Positions 1 to 12,199 of a stretch of 64,000 nucleotides of DNA are shown here, piece by piece. The DNA comes from Erythrophleum ivorense. Its lineage: Eukaryota > Streptophyta > Magnoliopsida > Fabales > Fabaceae. The stretch lies in contig JAIUCV010000347.1 in NCBI GenBank assembly GCA_026724425.1, positions 806,001-870,000 on the forward strand. The letters run 5' to 3'. Numbering within the stretch: position 1 is the stretch's first letter; the number at the start of each line of letters is the position of its first letter. The notes beneath the pieces were generated by a model. That model did no database searches. It saw nothing but the letters and a program-made list of their open reading frames with translations, and was not told the DNA's origin. The position numbers and the translations under genes are program-made.

Positions 1-1074
1 TTCTAGAAAAATCAAAATTATGCAAATTATACTATTCTAGAAACCTCATGACATTCCTTAACTACCATAAAAATTTTAAATCAAAACAACTAGGTTTGCC
101 TTATGAAAACTATATGAAACAATAACACTAGTCTAAGTGGCATCCTGCAACTGACATCAAATTTCAAAAATTCATATCTCCCTCAATTCAGATTCAAATG
201 AGGTGCTCTCAGTGTTTATGGAAAGCTTATTATATCTAGTTTATGGCTATACAATTTCATGATAGTGGTGTTCATTTGACATACAAGTGACATAGGAATG
301 CAAAGTGACCATATAAATACTAACCTTGACAATTCTGTATAATTTGGCCAAATTTGAAAATTCATAATTAATTCTCTAAAACTCCAAATTAGATTCTCTT
401 TTGTTTTGTGAAAAGCTCTAGATGAGGTCTATGTGTATGCCAAATTTTATGCCAAGACTAGTCCATTTGGTTAGATTTTGGTTTAGGGTAGTTTATAGTC
501 AAATTTTTGCTTCTAAATGGCCCTAAAGGGTACCAAATTACCTTCTTCATAACCTATGGACATTTGAGCACATCCCATAGTGCCAATGCAACATTTATAA
601 GCATTCCGATTAGTCTAAATCATCATGGCACTCAATTTTCCTCTCCCACATGGAATTATACACTTATGTAGCTAAGCTTAAAAGTGGCAAAAGTACACAT
701 TCTCATTCATTTGAGCTTAAATCCGATACATACAACATTCATACATATATTCACATATGATCCATCATTCACATCTCATGTTCATTATATAATTATATAC
801 TTTGACATCAAATTATGCATAAACCTATTCAAATGTCAAAGTACCACCTCTTAAGCTCCTTGGCTCTCTTTCTTTGTTCCATATGGCTCACCTAGACATG
901 GTTAGTGATAAAATAGGGAGGGGTGAGATTCAAGGAATCTCAATAGCTATTTATCTTTCAAGCACACATATATGACACATTTTCATGTAAATGAATGCAA
1001 GTGTGCTCTAGATGTTCATAGTAAATATGCATAAACATAATTTCATGCCATTTAAATTCATTTCATTCAAGAAT

Positions 1075-1265
1075 AGCCTCTAGGGACTTTTCGTCTAGCC
1101 TCACCCAATTTCTAGGAACTTTTGGATTTGCCTTATCTACTTTTAAAGATTTTTGACTTAGCCTTACTCACTCTTAAGACTTTTGGCCTTATCTCACCCA
1201 CTCTTAGGGACTTTTGGCTCTTCCTCATCCAACTAAGGGACTTTTGGCATAACCTTACCTAATTC
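1075..1265 (-). repeat. Degenerate tandem array, period about 30-37 bp (L1a)
   Basis: The same array in antisense, with units around GGGACTTTTGG and CCTCACCCA. Counterparts lie near 26000-26200, 45085-45260, 47580-47790, 54410-54600 and 57415-57605. Confidence 0.8.
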
Positions 1266-1333
1266 AAGTTATCTTGCATTTAAAACACATTTAATGCACA
1301 TAATGGTACCATACCATGTAAACAAAAGCTATA

Positions 1334-4300
1334 TATAACACTATAATTTCTAGCTTGCCTCTTATCATTTCTAAGTCTTACATCATGAATTACATAAAGG
1401 GAATGGAAAAATGGTATTAAAATAATGCATTATTTAGAGTTACATTGCGTATAAAAATTTCATTCAGTGTCACGTGGACCATGTGAGCTCATAAATCACA
1501 TTCTTATATTTAATTACATAAATACAACTCATTTACATCACCAAAAATACCCTACAACTTGTGGAAATTAGAGGAGAGCATAAAACTCATACTTATATTT
1601 TCAACCAGAATTTTGCCATTTCTGTCACAAACTTTGGAAAATCATAACTAATTCTAAAAAAATCAAAATCATTCATTCTTAGGCATTCTAGAAAGCTACA
1701 CATGTCTACTTTATGTTAAAAATATGTCCAAACCATGAAACACAATATAGAAGACGTTTGACATTCGAAATAGTTCAGAGGTTTGGCTGTCCATTGGTAT
1801 AGATCACAAAATTTTGTAGCGAATTTCAAAAATGTCCAATTAATTCCATAAAAATATAATCCATGCAAATGATACCAATTTGGAAATTTGTGGATATTAG
1901 CTAGAGGAAAAAAATAATTCTAGACCAGTTCAAGCATGCTTAAACCTCAAAATCTAATCAAATAGTACCTAAGGTCAGTTGGAGCGCCTGATACTGAATA
2001 GAATCTTTAAAAATTTATATATCTCTCTCTAGACTTAAAATGAAGTTCTTCTAGTTGGCACAAGCCACTAGGAATGTCTAGTTTCTTTATATAAAATTTC
2101 ATAACAATTAGACATCATTGGGCCCTATGTGACAGATTTCATTTTTGGACCTGAGTAAACAGTGACATGACCAAAACTAAATTTTTGCCAACTTTGAAAA
2201 TTCATCAAATATTCTGTAAACCTCTAAAAATTGTGTTCTTTATCTTATCAAAAATCTCTCAACAAACTCTAATTTCATACCAAATCTTAAATCAAGAAGA
2301 GGTCATTTGGACAAAAAGTGATATAGGGTTCCAATATGGTCAATTTTGGCTCCATATAGGATGCCAAAATGTCTAAATAGCTTTTCTAGGGGTTTAGCAC
2401 CTCTTGGGCAACTATAAGAGCATAATTAGGACTTGTGTAAGCTACCCAAAGGGTCCCAAATCTCATGCATCTAATTTTGACTATTCCACTTCCATTTATA
2501 CACATACTTCCATAATGAAAACTTGCTAATACATAACCAAAATGTGCATATCCATACATACAACTTTAACTCTCATTCATACATGATACATTAGTATAAT
2601 TACATATGTTTATGAGGTCATTAGTCATACACAACATTAGATTACAATATTTACTACTTGTATGGCCTTAAAGAAGCAAAAATCATGCTCTTGAATGTCA
2701 TACTCTCATCTTCAAGGTGGTTGGCTTCCATTACCTTGCCCACTTGGTCCACCTAGCATGTTAGATCATTGGAGAGAAGTGGATGAGATTCAAAGAATCC
2801 CAATATCTTATCTCCCATTCAATCATATACATAAAAGATGTAAAATAAGTCTTACAAATGCATGCATGGCATATGGACATGTGCAATCATTCAAGAAGCA
2901 ATTTCAACACTTGAGCAAGTCATACATAGCATACAAAGGCTTGCCAAACAAGTGGATTAGCCTCACCCATTTACTTGTGGATTTTGGACTTGCCTCACCC
3001 ATTCTTTAAAAGGTTCTTGGACTCAACCTTGTTTTTGGGAGTTAACCTCACTTTTGGGAGACTCTTTACTTTGTCTCAACTAATCTTAAGAGTTATTGGT
3101 TTATCCTCATCATGGCTAAGGGTTCTTGGCCTCACCACACTCAAGCAAACCAAAGCAAGCATCATAAACATCATTTGGAAAACATAATGTATCATTATGG
3201 TACCGTGGAGTAAGAGTTCATGCTAGAACATTTTTTATGGCTTGAAATACACATAGACACATTTAAAGGCAAGTAAAGAAAACAATCATATATGAGAAAA
3301 TGTGGAGAGAGCTACCTTAGAAGTAAACACACTTTTTCTCTTGAATCAATGCTCTCTTTCTCGGCCTCACATAAACAATGGTGTGAGAATGATTTCTCTT
3401 GGCCTAAACACAATATATGAAATCTAATTAGGTTCATGAAATTATTTCTATGGCCACACAACTTGCTTAAACTCTAACTTGACCTATAAACCCTTTTATG
3501 GTTCCAAAATGCACCTAATGAAACAACACCTATCAAATAAATTCTAGGCTCCATTCTTTCCTTTTAAATATGATTCTTGACTCCTTTTAAGCCTCTTGGA
3601 GTCATTACACAATCAAAACCAAGAGCCTAACTATATGTTGCTTCTTTAGGTCATATTATGGAACATAAAGCACCAAATCATTCTCTAGGATTCTTAAATT
3701 TTTTCTAAGGCTTCCCCTCATATTCATTCATCATATATGACATAAAAATGGGTTTAGAAAAATTTAAAACTCCCCCTAGGTATATAAACCCCTCTTGGCC
3801 AAACATATGGAGGAAATTGGACTTTATGGACTTTGCTTTGTTTTCTTGATGGAAGAAGCACATGGGGAGACTTCTAGGGATCTTAGGAACTCATTTAAAC
3901 ACTTGTTTAGGCATAGGAATTAAGATATCAAATCAGATTTTGTAAAGAACACTTGAAACCCTAGAAATTGCATCTTGAAAATCCATGGTATTTTGTTAAT
4001 TCTCTTTGCATATTCTTAATATCCACACCCTTTTTCCTAAGAATCACCCTTGATTCTGCCTAGAAACCAAGTCCTCTTAAGGTTTCTTGAGTGGGGCAAA
4101 ATGGTGGAGGAAGAGAAGCAAGGGATAGCAACCATGGAAGAAGAAATTACCTTGTTTTCTTTCTTTTTCTCACTTGAATCTTGTCTTCTCTAGGCTCCTC
4201 TCTTCAAATCTGAATTTTTCCCTTAATTTCTCCCTTAAAACAGATTTATAAATTTCATTATAATCAAAGGAAATAAAGGAGAATGAAGGAGAAAGGGTGT

Positions 4301-5025
4301 GGATGGAATAAAGCATGAAAAACTACCAAAACTACCAAAATTCTTTACCTTCAAGTCTTGATTTCTCTTCTCCTTCTTCTTCCCTTGGTGTGCCACTCTC
4401 TTAGGGTTTCTTCTCTAGTTTGGGGCAAAAAAATATGAGACTCAAATGATGGGAGAGTGGGGTGCCTCCTATTTATAGGTGGAGGAGAATGGCTTTTTCA
4501 AAAATTCCTATTTTGCTCTTCATTCTTGGCATTTTCGTTTCTACTTCATTTTAGCTCTTTTTTTTAGAATCGTCTTTTCTATTATAAAATTTAGGTTCCC
4601 AATTTAGTAAAATACCTTTAGAATCACTCGAATTAGAGCTAAAATCTTCCTAAATGAATTTGTCAAAGTTCAAGTTCACCGACATTAGAAACATCCACCA
4701 AGGGGATTTAACTGTCTCGGGGATTCCCATGGTTTTCAAGGCCTCTGAGAACCTTGGAGAACTCAAAACTTTCATTTAAAAGCCCTCTTGTATGAATTCT
4801 AAAAATTACTCAAAATTACAAAAATGCCATTACATTTCTTAAATTTTCTGTCAAAATTTATTTCTTCATTCTAGCTCAGTTTTTCTTTCCATTTGTGCCT
4901 AGAATTCTCATTTTTAGGAGTCTAGAATGTTACTTAAATTTTTTTAAACCTTAACTAATTCATTTCGAGGGATTTGCTTTAAAAAGGCGCTCGTTTTTGT
5001 CGTTTAATGAAAACAGGACATTATA
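1334..5025 (-). mobile_element. Solo LTR A, family X
   Basis: This 3.69-kb unit starts TATAACACTATAATTTC and ends ACATTATA on the plus strand; both ends are slightly decayed forms of the family termini TGTAACACC and GGATATTACA. A perfect 5-bp target-site duplication CTATA flanks it (1329-1333 and 5026-5030). Removing it restores an ordinary stretch of the surrounding LTR. It contains a TATA box (complement of CCTATTTATAGG near 4470), the stem-loop (inner stem 3578-3604) and the tandem block (about 2955-3150). No primer-binding site, polypurine tract or internal region is present, so it is a solo LTR, the usual product of LTR-LTR recombination. Confidence 0.85.
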
Positions 5026-5302
5026 CTATAAGCATATCTCATGGTTTAAATATACACACAAACATCCAAAGACACTAAATTACCTAATAAATGCATACAA
5101 GAAAGGATAGAAAGCTACCTCAAGGCTAAGAGCACACTTTTTCTCCTTGAAACTGCTCTCCTCTTCTTGGCCTCACACACTTAATGGTGGAGAGCTTGAT
5201 TTGCTTGGCCTAGGTATATCTAACAAGACACAAAAACATTATTGGAACCAACTCTAATATCTCATAAGCTCTACACACATATATGCTAGCTTATGGTTCA
5301 AT

Positions 5303-5465
5303 TATGGCTCCATATAAGGCATAATGAAGCAACTATCATAATCTTTGTTATTGGCTCCAATTTCTCATTCATTCTAAGTTATATGACTCTGTTTAAACTC
5401 ATTAGAGTCATCATAAGTTCAATTCAAGAAGCCAAATACTACATTGCTTCTTTACGTCTATAAAG
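5303..5465 (-). other. Conserved nested stem-loop in family X R-U5 (L1a copy)
   Basis: Outer arms 5303-5333 and 5443-5465 are imperfect inverted repeats built around GAAGCAAC / TTGCTTC. The inner stem is TGACTCT (5384-5390), a 13-nt loop, then AGAGTCA (5404-5410). The inner pair differs from the common TGACTCC/GGAGTCA form but still pairs. Confidence 0.6.
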
Positions 5466-7099
5466 GGATCTTAACTTTTGTCTTATAAATTATGGCTTCT
5501 AAATTTAAACCAATGGTTCCTTTAGTGTCTATAATTCATATCTAGACTACTCTTAACTTTGGAATCAAGAAAAACTCTCCCTAGGTGCTCTCTTTCTCTC
5601 ACTAGGCTAAGATTATGCTTGCTATGAGAGTTGTAACACCATATATTTTAGCTCATTTCATGATATTCCCATACTTTACATTCATAGATTCCATGAAAGA
5701 GCAAGAAAAATGAATTAAAATATTGCATTTCTTTGGGCTGCGTCGTGTATGAAAATTTCATTCAGTGTCACGTGGACCATGTAAGCTCATACAACACATT
5801 CTCATATTTAATTACATGAATATAACTCATTTGCATCATCAAAAGTGGCCTACATCTCAAGGAACTCGAAGAGAGGCATGAAATATACATATATGATTTC
5901 GGCCATATTTGTCCTCATTTCTATCATAACTTTGGAAAATCATAACTACTTCTAGAAAAATCAAAATCACACATTCTTGGCCATTCTGAAAATCTACACA
6001 TGCCTAATTCATGCTAAAAATATTTCCAAACCATAACATCAAACACAGAGGACGTTTGACATTCAAAATGGTTCAGAGGTCAGGCTATCCATTGGTGCTA
6101 TCATAGAATTCTATAGCAAACTAAAAAAATGTCCCATTAATTCCATAAAAATCCTATCAATGTAAACAATACCAATATAAAAAGATATGGATGTTAATTA
6201 GAGGGAAAAAATAACTCTATCCAGTTTAGACACGCCCAGACCTCGAAATCTAATCAAATAGTAACTGAGGTTGGATGAAGCTCCTGATACTGGACAGATT
6301 CTTTAAAAATTTATATCTCTCTCTCTAGAAATCCAAATGGGGTCCTTCTGTTGGCTCAAGTCACTAGGAATATCTAGTTTCTTTGTATAAAATTTTATGG
6401 CAATTAGGCATCATTTGAGCCCTATGTGACAGATTTCATTTTTGGACCTGAGAGAACAGTGACATGATCAAAACCAGAAAATTTTTCAACTTTGAAAATT
6501 CATCAAATATTCTCTAGACCTCTAAAAATTCTATTCTTTAGCTTCCTAAAAAGCTCTCAACAAGATCTAATTACATACTAAATCTCAAATCAAGAAGAGC
6601 TCATTTGAATAAAAATTGACATAGGGTTTTAAATTGGTCAATTTTGGCTCCATATAAGATACCAAAATGTCTAAATGGCTTTCCTTGAGGTTTGGCACCT
6701 TTTGGGCAAGTTTAAAAGCATAATTATTACTTATATGAGCTGATCAAATGGTCCCAACCCTCATGCATATCATTTTGGCTATCTTATTCATACATATGCA
6801 TAATTCCATAATGTCATTCATGAAACTAGCTTGCCATCATATACTCAAATCACATTCTAATGGCTACATAACATGTTCTCTCATTTCTACATGACATATT
6901 ATCATAATTACATGTGTTCATTACATCATAATACATATACATCCATTAGTTACATTTTTTGCCATTTGTATGGCCTTAAAACAGCAAAACTCAAGCATTT
7001 TCATGTCATCCTCTCATCTTCAAAGAGATTGGCTTCCATTACCTTGCCCTCTTGTTCCACCTAGCATATTAGGACATTGGATTCAAAGAGATTGGCTTC

Positions 7100-7190
7100 C
7101 ATCTATTATGTATGATTGAATGGGAGATGAGCTATTGAGATTCAAAGAATCTCAATAGCTCATCTCCCATTCAATCATACATAATAGATG
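7100..7190. repeat. Perfect 44-bp foldback with 3-nt loop
   Basis: Arm 1 is 7100-7143, the loop AAA is 7144-7146 and arm 2 is 7147-7190; the arms are exact reverse complements. It lies in the 3' LTR of element B. The 5' LTR (about 22695-22765) has only arm 2 in normal family context. The bases left of arm 1 (7083-7100, CAAAGAGATTGGCTTCC) repeat a stretch at about 7020-7037, so the insert looks copied from nearby templates. Confidence 0.95.
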
Positions 7191-7837
7191 CAAAACAAGT
7201 CTTACAAATGCATGCATGACATGTAGACATGTGCAATCAATCAAGGAGCATTCTTAGCATTTGAAAAAGTCACACATAGCATACAAAGGCTTGCCAAGCA
7301 AGTGGATTGGCCTCACCTAATTTCTTGTGGATGTTGGACTTGCCTCACCCATTCTTTAAGAGATTTTTGTACTCAACCATGCTCTTGGGAGTCCATCTCA
7401 GTTTTGGGAGACAATTTACTTCGTCTCAACCAATCTTAAGGGTTCTTGGCTCATCTTCACCATGGCTAAGGGTCACCACACTCATGCAAACCCAAGCACA
7501 CATCATAACATCATTTAGAAACATAATATGTCATCATGAAATCATGGCATATAAAATCATGCTGGCCTACTTTTCATGACTTGAAAATATACATACACAC
7601 ATTTTAAGACAAGCTAAGAACACATTCATGCATGAGAGAAGGTGGAGAGAGCTACCTTGGAAGCAATTACACACTTTTTCTCTTGAATTTCCCTTCCTTG
7701 CTTCGGCCACACTCACACAAAAGTGTGGAGAAAATTTCTCTTGGCCTAGACACAATTTATGGAAGCCAATTAGGTTTATGGATTCAATTCTAAGGCCATA
7801 CAATTTGCTTAGATACTAGTTTGGTCTATAACCTCAT

Positions 7838-8009
7838 TATGGTTCCATAATTGCACCTAATGAAGCAACACCCCTCAAATAAATTCTAGGCTCCATTCTT
7901 TCCTTTCAAATATGATTCTTGACTCCTTTTAAGCCTCTTGGAGTCATCACACAATTAAAACCAAGAGCCTAACTACATATTGCTTCTTTAGGTCATAATA
8001 TGGAACATA
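7838..8009 (-). other. Conserved nested stem-loop in family X R-U5 (element B copy)
   Basis: Outer arms 7838-7869 and 7979-8009 match with few mismatches (core TATGGTTCCATA... and its partner ...TATGGAACATA). The inner stem is TGACTCC (7920-7926), a 13-nt loop and GGAGTCA (7940-7946). The same arrangement recurs in other copies, for example inner stems at 3578-3604 and 26616-26642. Confidence 0.6.
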
Positions 8010-8750
8010 AAGCACCAACTCACTTTTTATGAGTTCTAAATTTTTTCCAAGACCTCTTTTCATTTTCATTCATCATACATGACTCAAAAATGGGTTTGAA
8101 AAAATTTAAAACTCTCCCTAGGTGTCTCATCCCCTGTCGCCCGAGCCTATGTCTCCCTTTGGCCTCCATGGAGTTTGCTTTGCTTTCTACATGAAAAATG
8201 CTAATGGGGAGACTGCTAGGGATTTTAAGAACTCATTTAAACATTCATTTAGGCCTAGGAATAATTATATCAAATTATATTTTCAAGGGAACCCATGAAA
8301 CCCTAGGTTTGTTACCTTGAAAATCCATAGTCTTTTCTTGAATTTCTTTACATATTCTTACTCTTCTCCTTTAAATTCATAGAATTCACCCTTGGATCCC
8401 CTCAAAATTCCAGCCCTCTAGCATCTACATACATAGGGGAAAATATGAAAAAGAAGAGGGGAGGAGTAATTACCATGAGATGCAAGATTTACCTTATTTT
8501 CTTGCTTTTTCTCACTTGAATCTTGCTTTCTTCAAGCTCCTCTCTTCAAATCCGAAATTTCCCCTAAGTTTCTCCCTTGAATTAGATTTGTAAACTTCAT
8601 TTTAATTAAAGGAAACAAAGGAGAATGAAGGAGATAAGTTGGATGGAAGAAAACATGGAAAACTATCAAAATTCCATACCTTTTTGTTTGAATTTCTCCT
8701 CTTTTTCCTCTTCCTCTTGGGCGCCACTCTCCCTATGGTTTTTCTCTGGT

Positions 8751-8872
8751 ATTCCTGGTCCTGACATGAGATCGGAGCACATTCATTTCCATCTCTCTTC
8801 TTTAAGAACATTCCATTTTTGGAGATCCTCTTCAGAGAGACATATCTCAGGAGATCTTAGAAGACTCCAATA
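8751..8872 (-). repeat. Pararetrovirus terminal direct repeat, right copy (viral 3' end)
   Basis: 122 bp that align without gaps to 15885-16006. Ten mismatches, all transitions, about 92 percent identity. In viral sense this copy ends with GGACCAGGAAT, exactly where the primer-binding site would begin in the circular genome; the next bases are LTR sequence. Confidence 0.9.
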
Positions 8873-9627
8873 CTCCTGAACATACTCTAGAGTGAGAGGA
8901 GGACAAATTCCATCTAATGCCTTACTTTCCTCAGAAGCTAGCCAACCAATATAATCTGGACAATAATAATTATGAAAGTGTAAAAACTTATCCCTTAAAC
9001 ATTTGGAGATAGGTTCAATGCCTTGTCATCTTAATGAAAAATATTCAAGTCGAGTATTCCAATTAGAATCACCAGAATCCTTTTCCAGGTATGCTTGCAC
9101 TAACAGTCACTCTTTCTCTTCTGGGCTTTTATACGCTGGCCTTTTAGGACCAAGCATTCTGTTGATCTTCTTAGAAACTCTTTTTAACGAAGAACTCATA
9201 GACAAGGTAATTATTGTTATCCAAATAATATGGTAGTCATAACACTTTCTGATACACAGGATCCTCAAAAGAGACAAGTGTAGAGCATACTAGTGTATAG
9301 ACAAAATAATCATAAGAGATCTACTAATAAAAGATTTCAGAAGATAAAGAAACTTAGAACGAAGACATAAAAGAACTGGAGTTTATTTCAAACTATGTTT
9401 ATAAGGGGAAGAGAGGCTTAGAGGAGTTCTGCCTTCTTCAGACTTAGTGGTCCTTCTTATAGCGAAGGAGAGGAAATACAAGACAAACGACTTTTACAAA
9501 GGAAAGACACACTGGCCGATAGTCTTTTTGGAAAGCGGCTTTTACAAAGTTGTTCACATGCAAAATAGTAAACACTCATAATTATACAATAAAGCATGAC
9601 TTGGAGAGATAAGCTTCAGGATAAGGC
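8751..9627 (-). promoter_or_regulatory. Pararetrovirus intergenic region: promoter, poly(A) signal and leader
   Basis: Noncoding interval between the last polyprotein stop and the right viral end. A TATA-like box (CTATAAGAAGG, 9452-9462) and an AATAAA signal (complement of TTTATT at 9382-9387) lie in the order expected for a caulimovirid pregenomic RNA, whose 5' and 3' ends overlap. From the TATA box to the primer-binding site, across the circle junction, is about 700 nt, similar to the leader length of known caulimovirids. Upstream of the TATA box a 13-bp word (CGACTTTTACAAA at 9488-9500, CGGCTTTTACAAA at 9536-9548) is repeated 48 bp apart. Confidence 0.6.
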
Positions 9628-10624
9628 TTATCCTTTCTTGATTGGCTCATGAAATGGAGACAAGTTGGGGTCATCCTCAATGTAGGTAGAGTCATTAGGA
9701 TCGTCAGGGTCTTTTGGAGACTTTTTGAAATAGAAGGTGAACCATTCTTCAAATTCTTTTAAAGTAATAGGTTCATAGGGATCCTGAAAGTCTTGCATTA
9801 TTGTGTCAGAAAGTGGCTGAGTTGTTGAAGATGATGAGGCTCCTAGGTCATGTAAGCTGGTTCCTGTGAGGAATTTGGTCATCTATTCTAGAGTCCATTA
9901 TTTTGTGTTAGGCAGATCTAGTTCTGGAAGCCGAGGTTCTCCAAGGATAAATTCTCCAAGGTATGGTTCTAATGAAGTACAAAATATGAATGGATTAGGC
10001 TTATAATTATTAATTTCACATAAAAATAATTTTAAAGCCTTTAGGGCACCAGATGATTGTGTTGGCTAGTCTAAAAATGTATTCCATTCATATGCATAGT
10101 TTTGAGTGAGGAGCATGTTTTGTCTATTGAGCCAGTAAGGACAGTGGAGAAATGCTGGACACCTATTTGTCAACAGTAGGTATTTTGCAAAGGTTATGGC
10201 GGTGAACGAGACGGTTAAGTTCAGAGCGCCACCAGAGTAATGGAGAGAACTATTCTAGTAGGGTCCAAAGATTGGAGTCCCTATTTTCAGAGGTAGTGGG
10301 GTGTTGGAAAATCATGAGCGGTGGAAAGGCTATAGCACCAGAGTAAATGGTAGTGAGTGCCCAAAGATACCAGAGGGCATCCTCAGTTACATGGTTGGTG
10401 ATTTGAAACACGAGTAGAAAGGGGGTTTGGACAAGGTTGAAGGCTAGAAGAATAACATTGTAATGAGAGTCTTTAAGGTAATAGTGAAGGTAATAAAATA
10501 GAGATTTATGGGCAAGGTTTTGAACTTCTGCAGGAGTTGTTGGTCGTGGTTCCTCAGGAGGGAAATGCTTTTTCAGTTGTGGTTGAGGATAGTGAATGGT
10601 ACATCCAGGGATTGAATGAGCCAT
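9628..10624 (-). pseudogene. Pararetrovirus C-terminal extension after RNase H
   Basis: Sequence continues in frame beyond RNase H as a 124-residue stretch (10250-10624) starting MAHSIPGCTIHYPQPQ, with a hydrophobic, Tyr/Leu-rich middle (YYLHYYLKDSHYNVILLAF). After a broken stretch a second piece at 9628-9882, in another phase, is acidic (YIEDDPNLSPF) and ends at the last stop before the promoter. Extra C-terminal sequence after RNase H occurs in some petuvirus-like genomes; its function is unknown and I recognise no domain. Confidence 0.6.
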
Positions 10625-10639
10625 ATGGATGAGAGGAAC

Positions 10640-11060
10640 AGGTTTACCTAGAGTGATGAGACTAAGGGTTTTTAGTGGTCTGGAAAGAAAGTCGGCTAAG
10701 ATATTATGGCATCCTTTGATATGTTCAACTATGAATTTATAGCGGGAAAACCAGTCTTTCTAACTCATCAGTTGGTTATCTGGAAGAACTTTTTTGTTAG
10801 ACTCTAAAATCTTAGGGAAATAGGAGTTGTCCATCTGAACAGTGAAATCATGTGAGTATAGGTGGAAACTGAACTTTTCTATCCCTCTTTTGACAGCAAG
10901 AATCTCTTTATAGATTGCATGATAATGTTTTTCAGAGTCTTTGAATTGTCCGCTAGCATGGCCATAGTAATACTTCTTTTTGTCAATCTCTTCAAGTAGG
11001 ACAGTGCCCCAAAAATCTTCACTAGCATCTGTCTAGAGGATCCTTTTACCTTTATCAGGA
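10640..11060 (-). pseudogene. Pararetrovirus RNase H region
   Basis: It degrades the RNA template during reverse transcription. The first catalytic Asp is in DASEDFWG (Asp codon 11027-11029). A TAG stop at 11033-11035 lies just two codons upstream of it. Further on, EKHYHAIYKEILAVKRG and, near 10673-10700, ADFLSRPL are readable, with another stop between them. Same phase as the reverse transcriptase. Confidence 0.88.
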
Positions 11061-11079
11061 ATCTTTAAAGGTAAAGGCA

Positions 11080-11950
11080 CTTGAGAGACTCTTTTGAGGT
11101 GTCACACTGTTGCAGTCTGAGTAGGTCCCCAAGGAGGGGGTTTCTTTTTGAGGAGTTTGGACAGCTGGCTTGTATGATTAGACACTTTTGGAATAAAGTC
11201 TCTGATAAAATTGATTATATTGAGAAATTGTTGAATTTCTTTTATGGAGAGATCTTTATCCGAAAAGGTGAGTAACTCTTGAGCTATGTGTAGACCTAGT
11301 TGGTAATATCCATATGAGATATGCATCTCGAGAAATTTTACTTGAGCTTGGCCCAATTGACTCTTTTTGGAGGAAAGTATTATCCTATGTTTTTATACAA
11401 GGCCCAAAAACTGTTGGAGAAGCTGTTTGTGATCTGCTTCATTTTTAGAAAAGTGCAAGATGTCATCAATGTAAACTAGGACACTATGGAGAATGGGCTC
11501 AAAGATTTTTGTCATAGCCTTTTGGAATAGAGATGGAGCAACCTTTAATCCAAATGGCATAACAGTCCATTGGTATTGAGCATTAGGTATACAGAAGGCT
11601 ATCTTGTACCTCTCAACTGGATCAATTCCAAGTTCCCAGAAGCCTGCCTTAAGATCAAACTTAGATAAAATTTTAGCTTCTTTAAGCAGACTGAGTTGAG
11701 AACTAATCTTTGGTAATGGAAACTTATCATCTTATAAAAACATATTGAGAGGCTTGTAGTCAATGACTAATCTCTTTTTGCCATGTCTTTGTTCTATGCA
11801 TTTATCCACATAGAATGATTAGCACGCCCAATCAGATTTTGGCTGCACATTCTTCCCTAGCAAGTTGTAGGTCATCAGAATTCATGTCAGGATAAGTTGC
11901 TTTTGTAGGATTGATATCCTTATTTCTTTTGAAAGGAAGTTGGATGAAGA
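11080..11950 (-). pseudogene. Pararetrovirus reverse transcriptase region
   Basis: The polymerase that copies pregenomic RNA to DNA. A fingers/palm motif RLVIDYKPLN is seen near 11740-11785. From about 11650 to 11440 the palm reads without interruption and includes VMPFGLKVAPSLFQ and the catalytic YIDD box (11462-11473). A stop at about 11391-11396 interrupts the region after the palm. The frame reopens at 11102-11356 with the thumb/connection motif (IQQFLNIINFIRDFIPKVSN), in phase with YIDD. These motifs are diagnostic of caulimovirid/Ty3-type polymerases. Confidence 0.92.
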
Positions 11951-12199
11951 AATCTTGATTCTTCTAGAGAGGTGAAGGGTGAGAGAATTGATCATAGGAC
12001 TCTGGATAGTAAGGCATAAATTGATCACGAATGTCTTCATAACCAGCAGGAACATTAGAAAGCTCAAACGCTTTTGAAATTGTAGTGTAAGGCTTGAATT
12101 GCTGTTTAAATTAAATCCCTTAAGGAAAGATTTGAAGCTTTTTTGCTTGACAGTAGATGTCCATTCCAATCAGGATATCCTTGTCTGGGAGACTACTTC

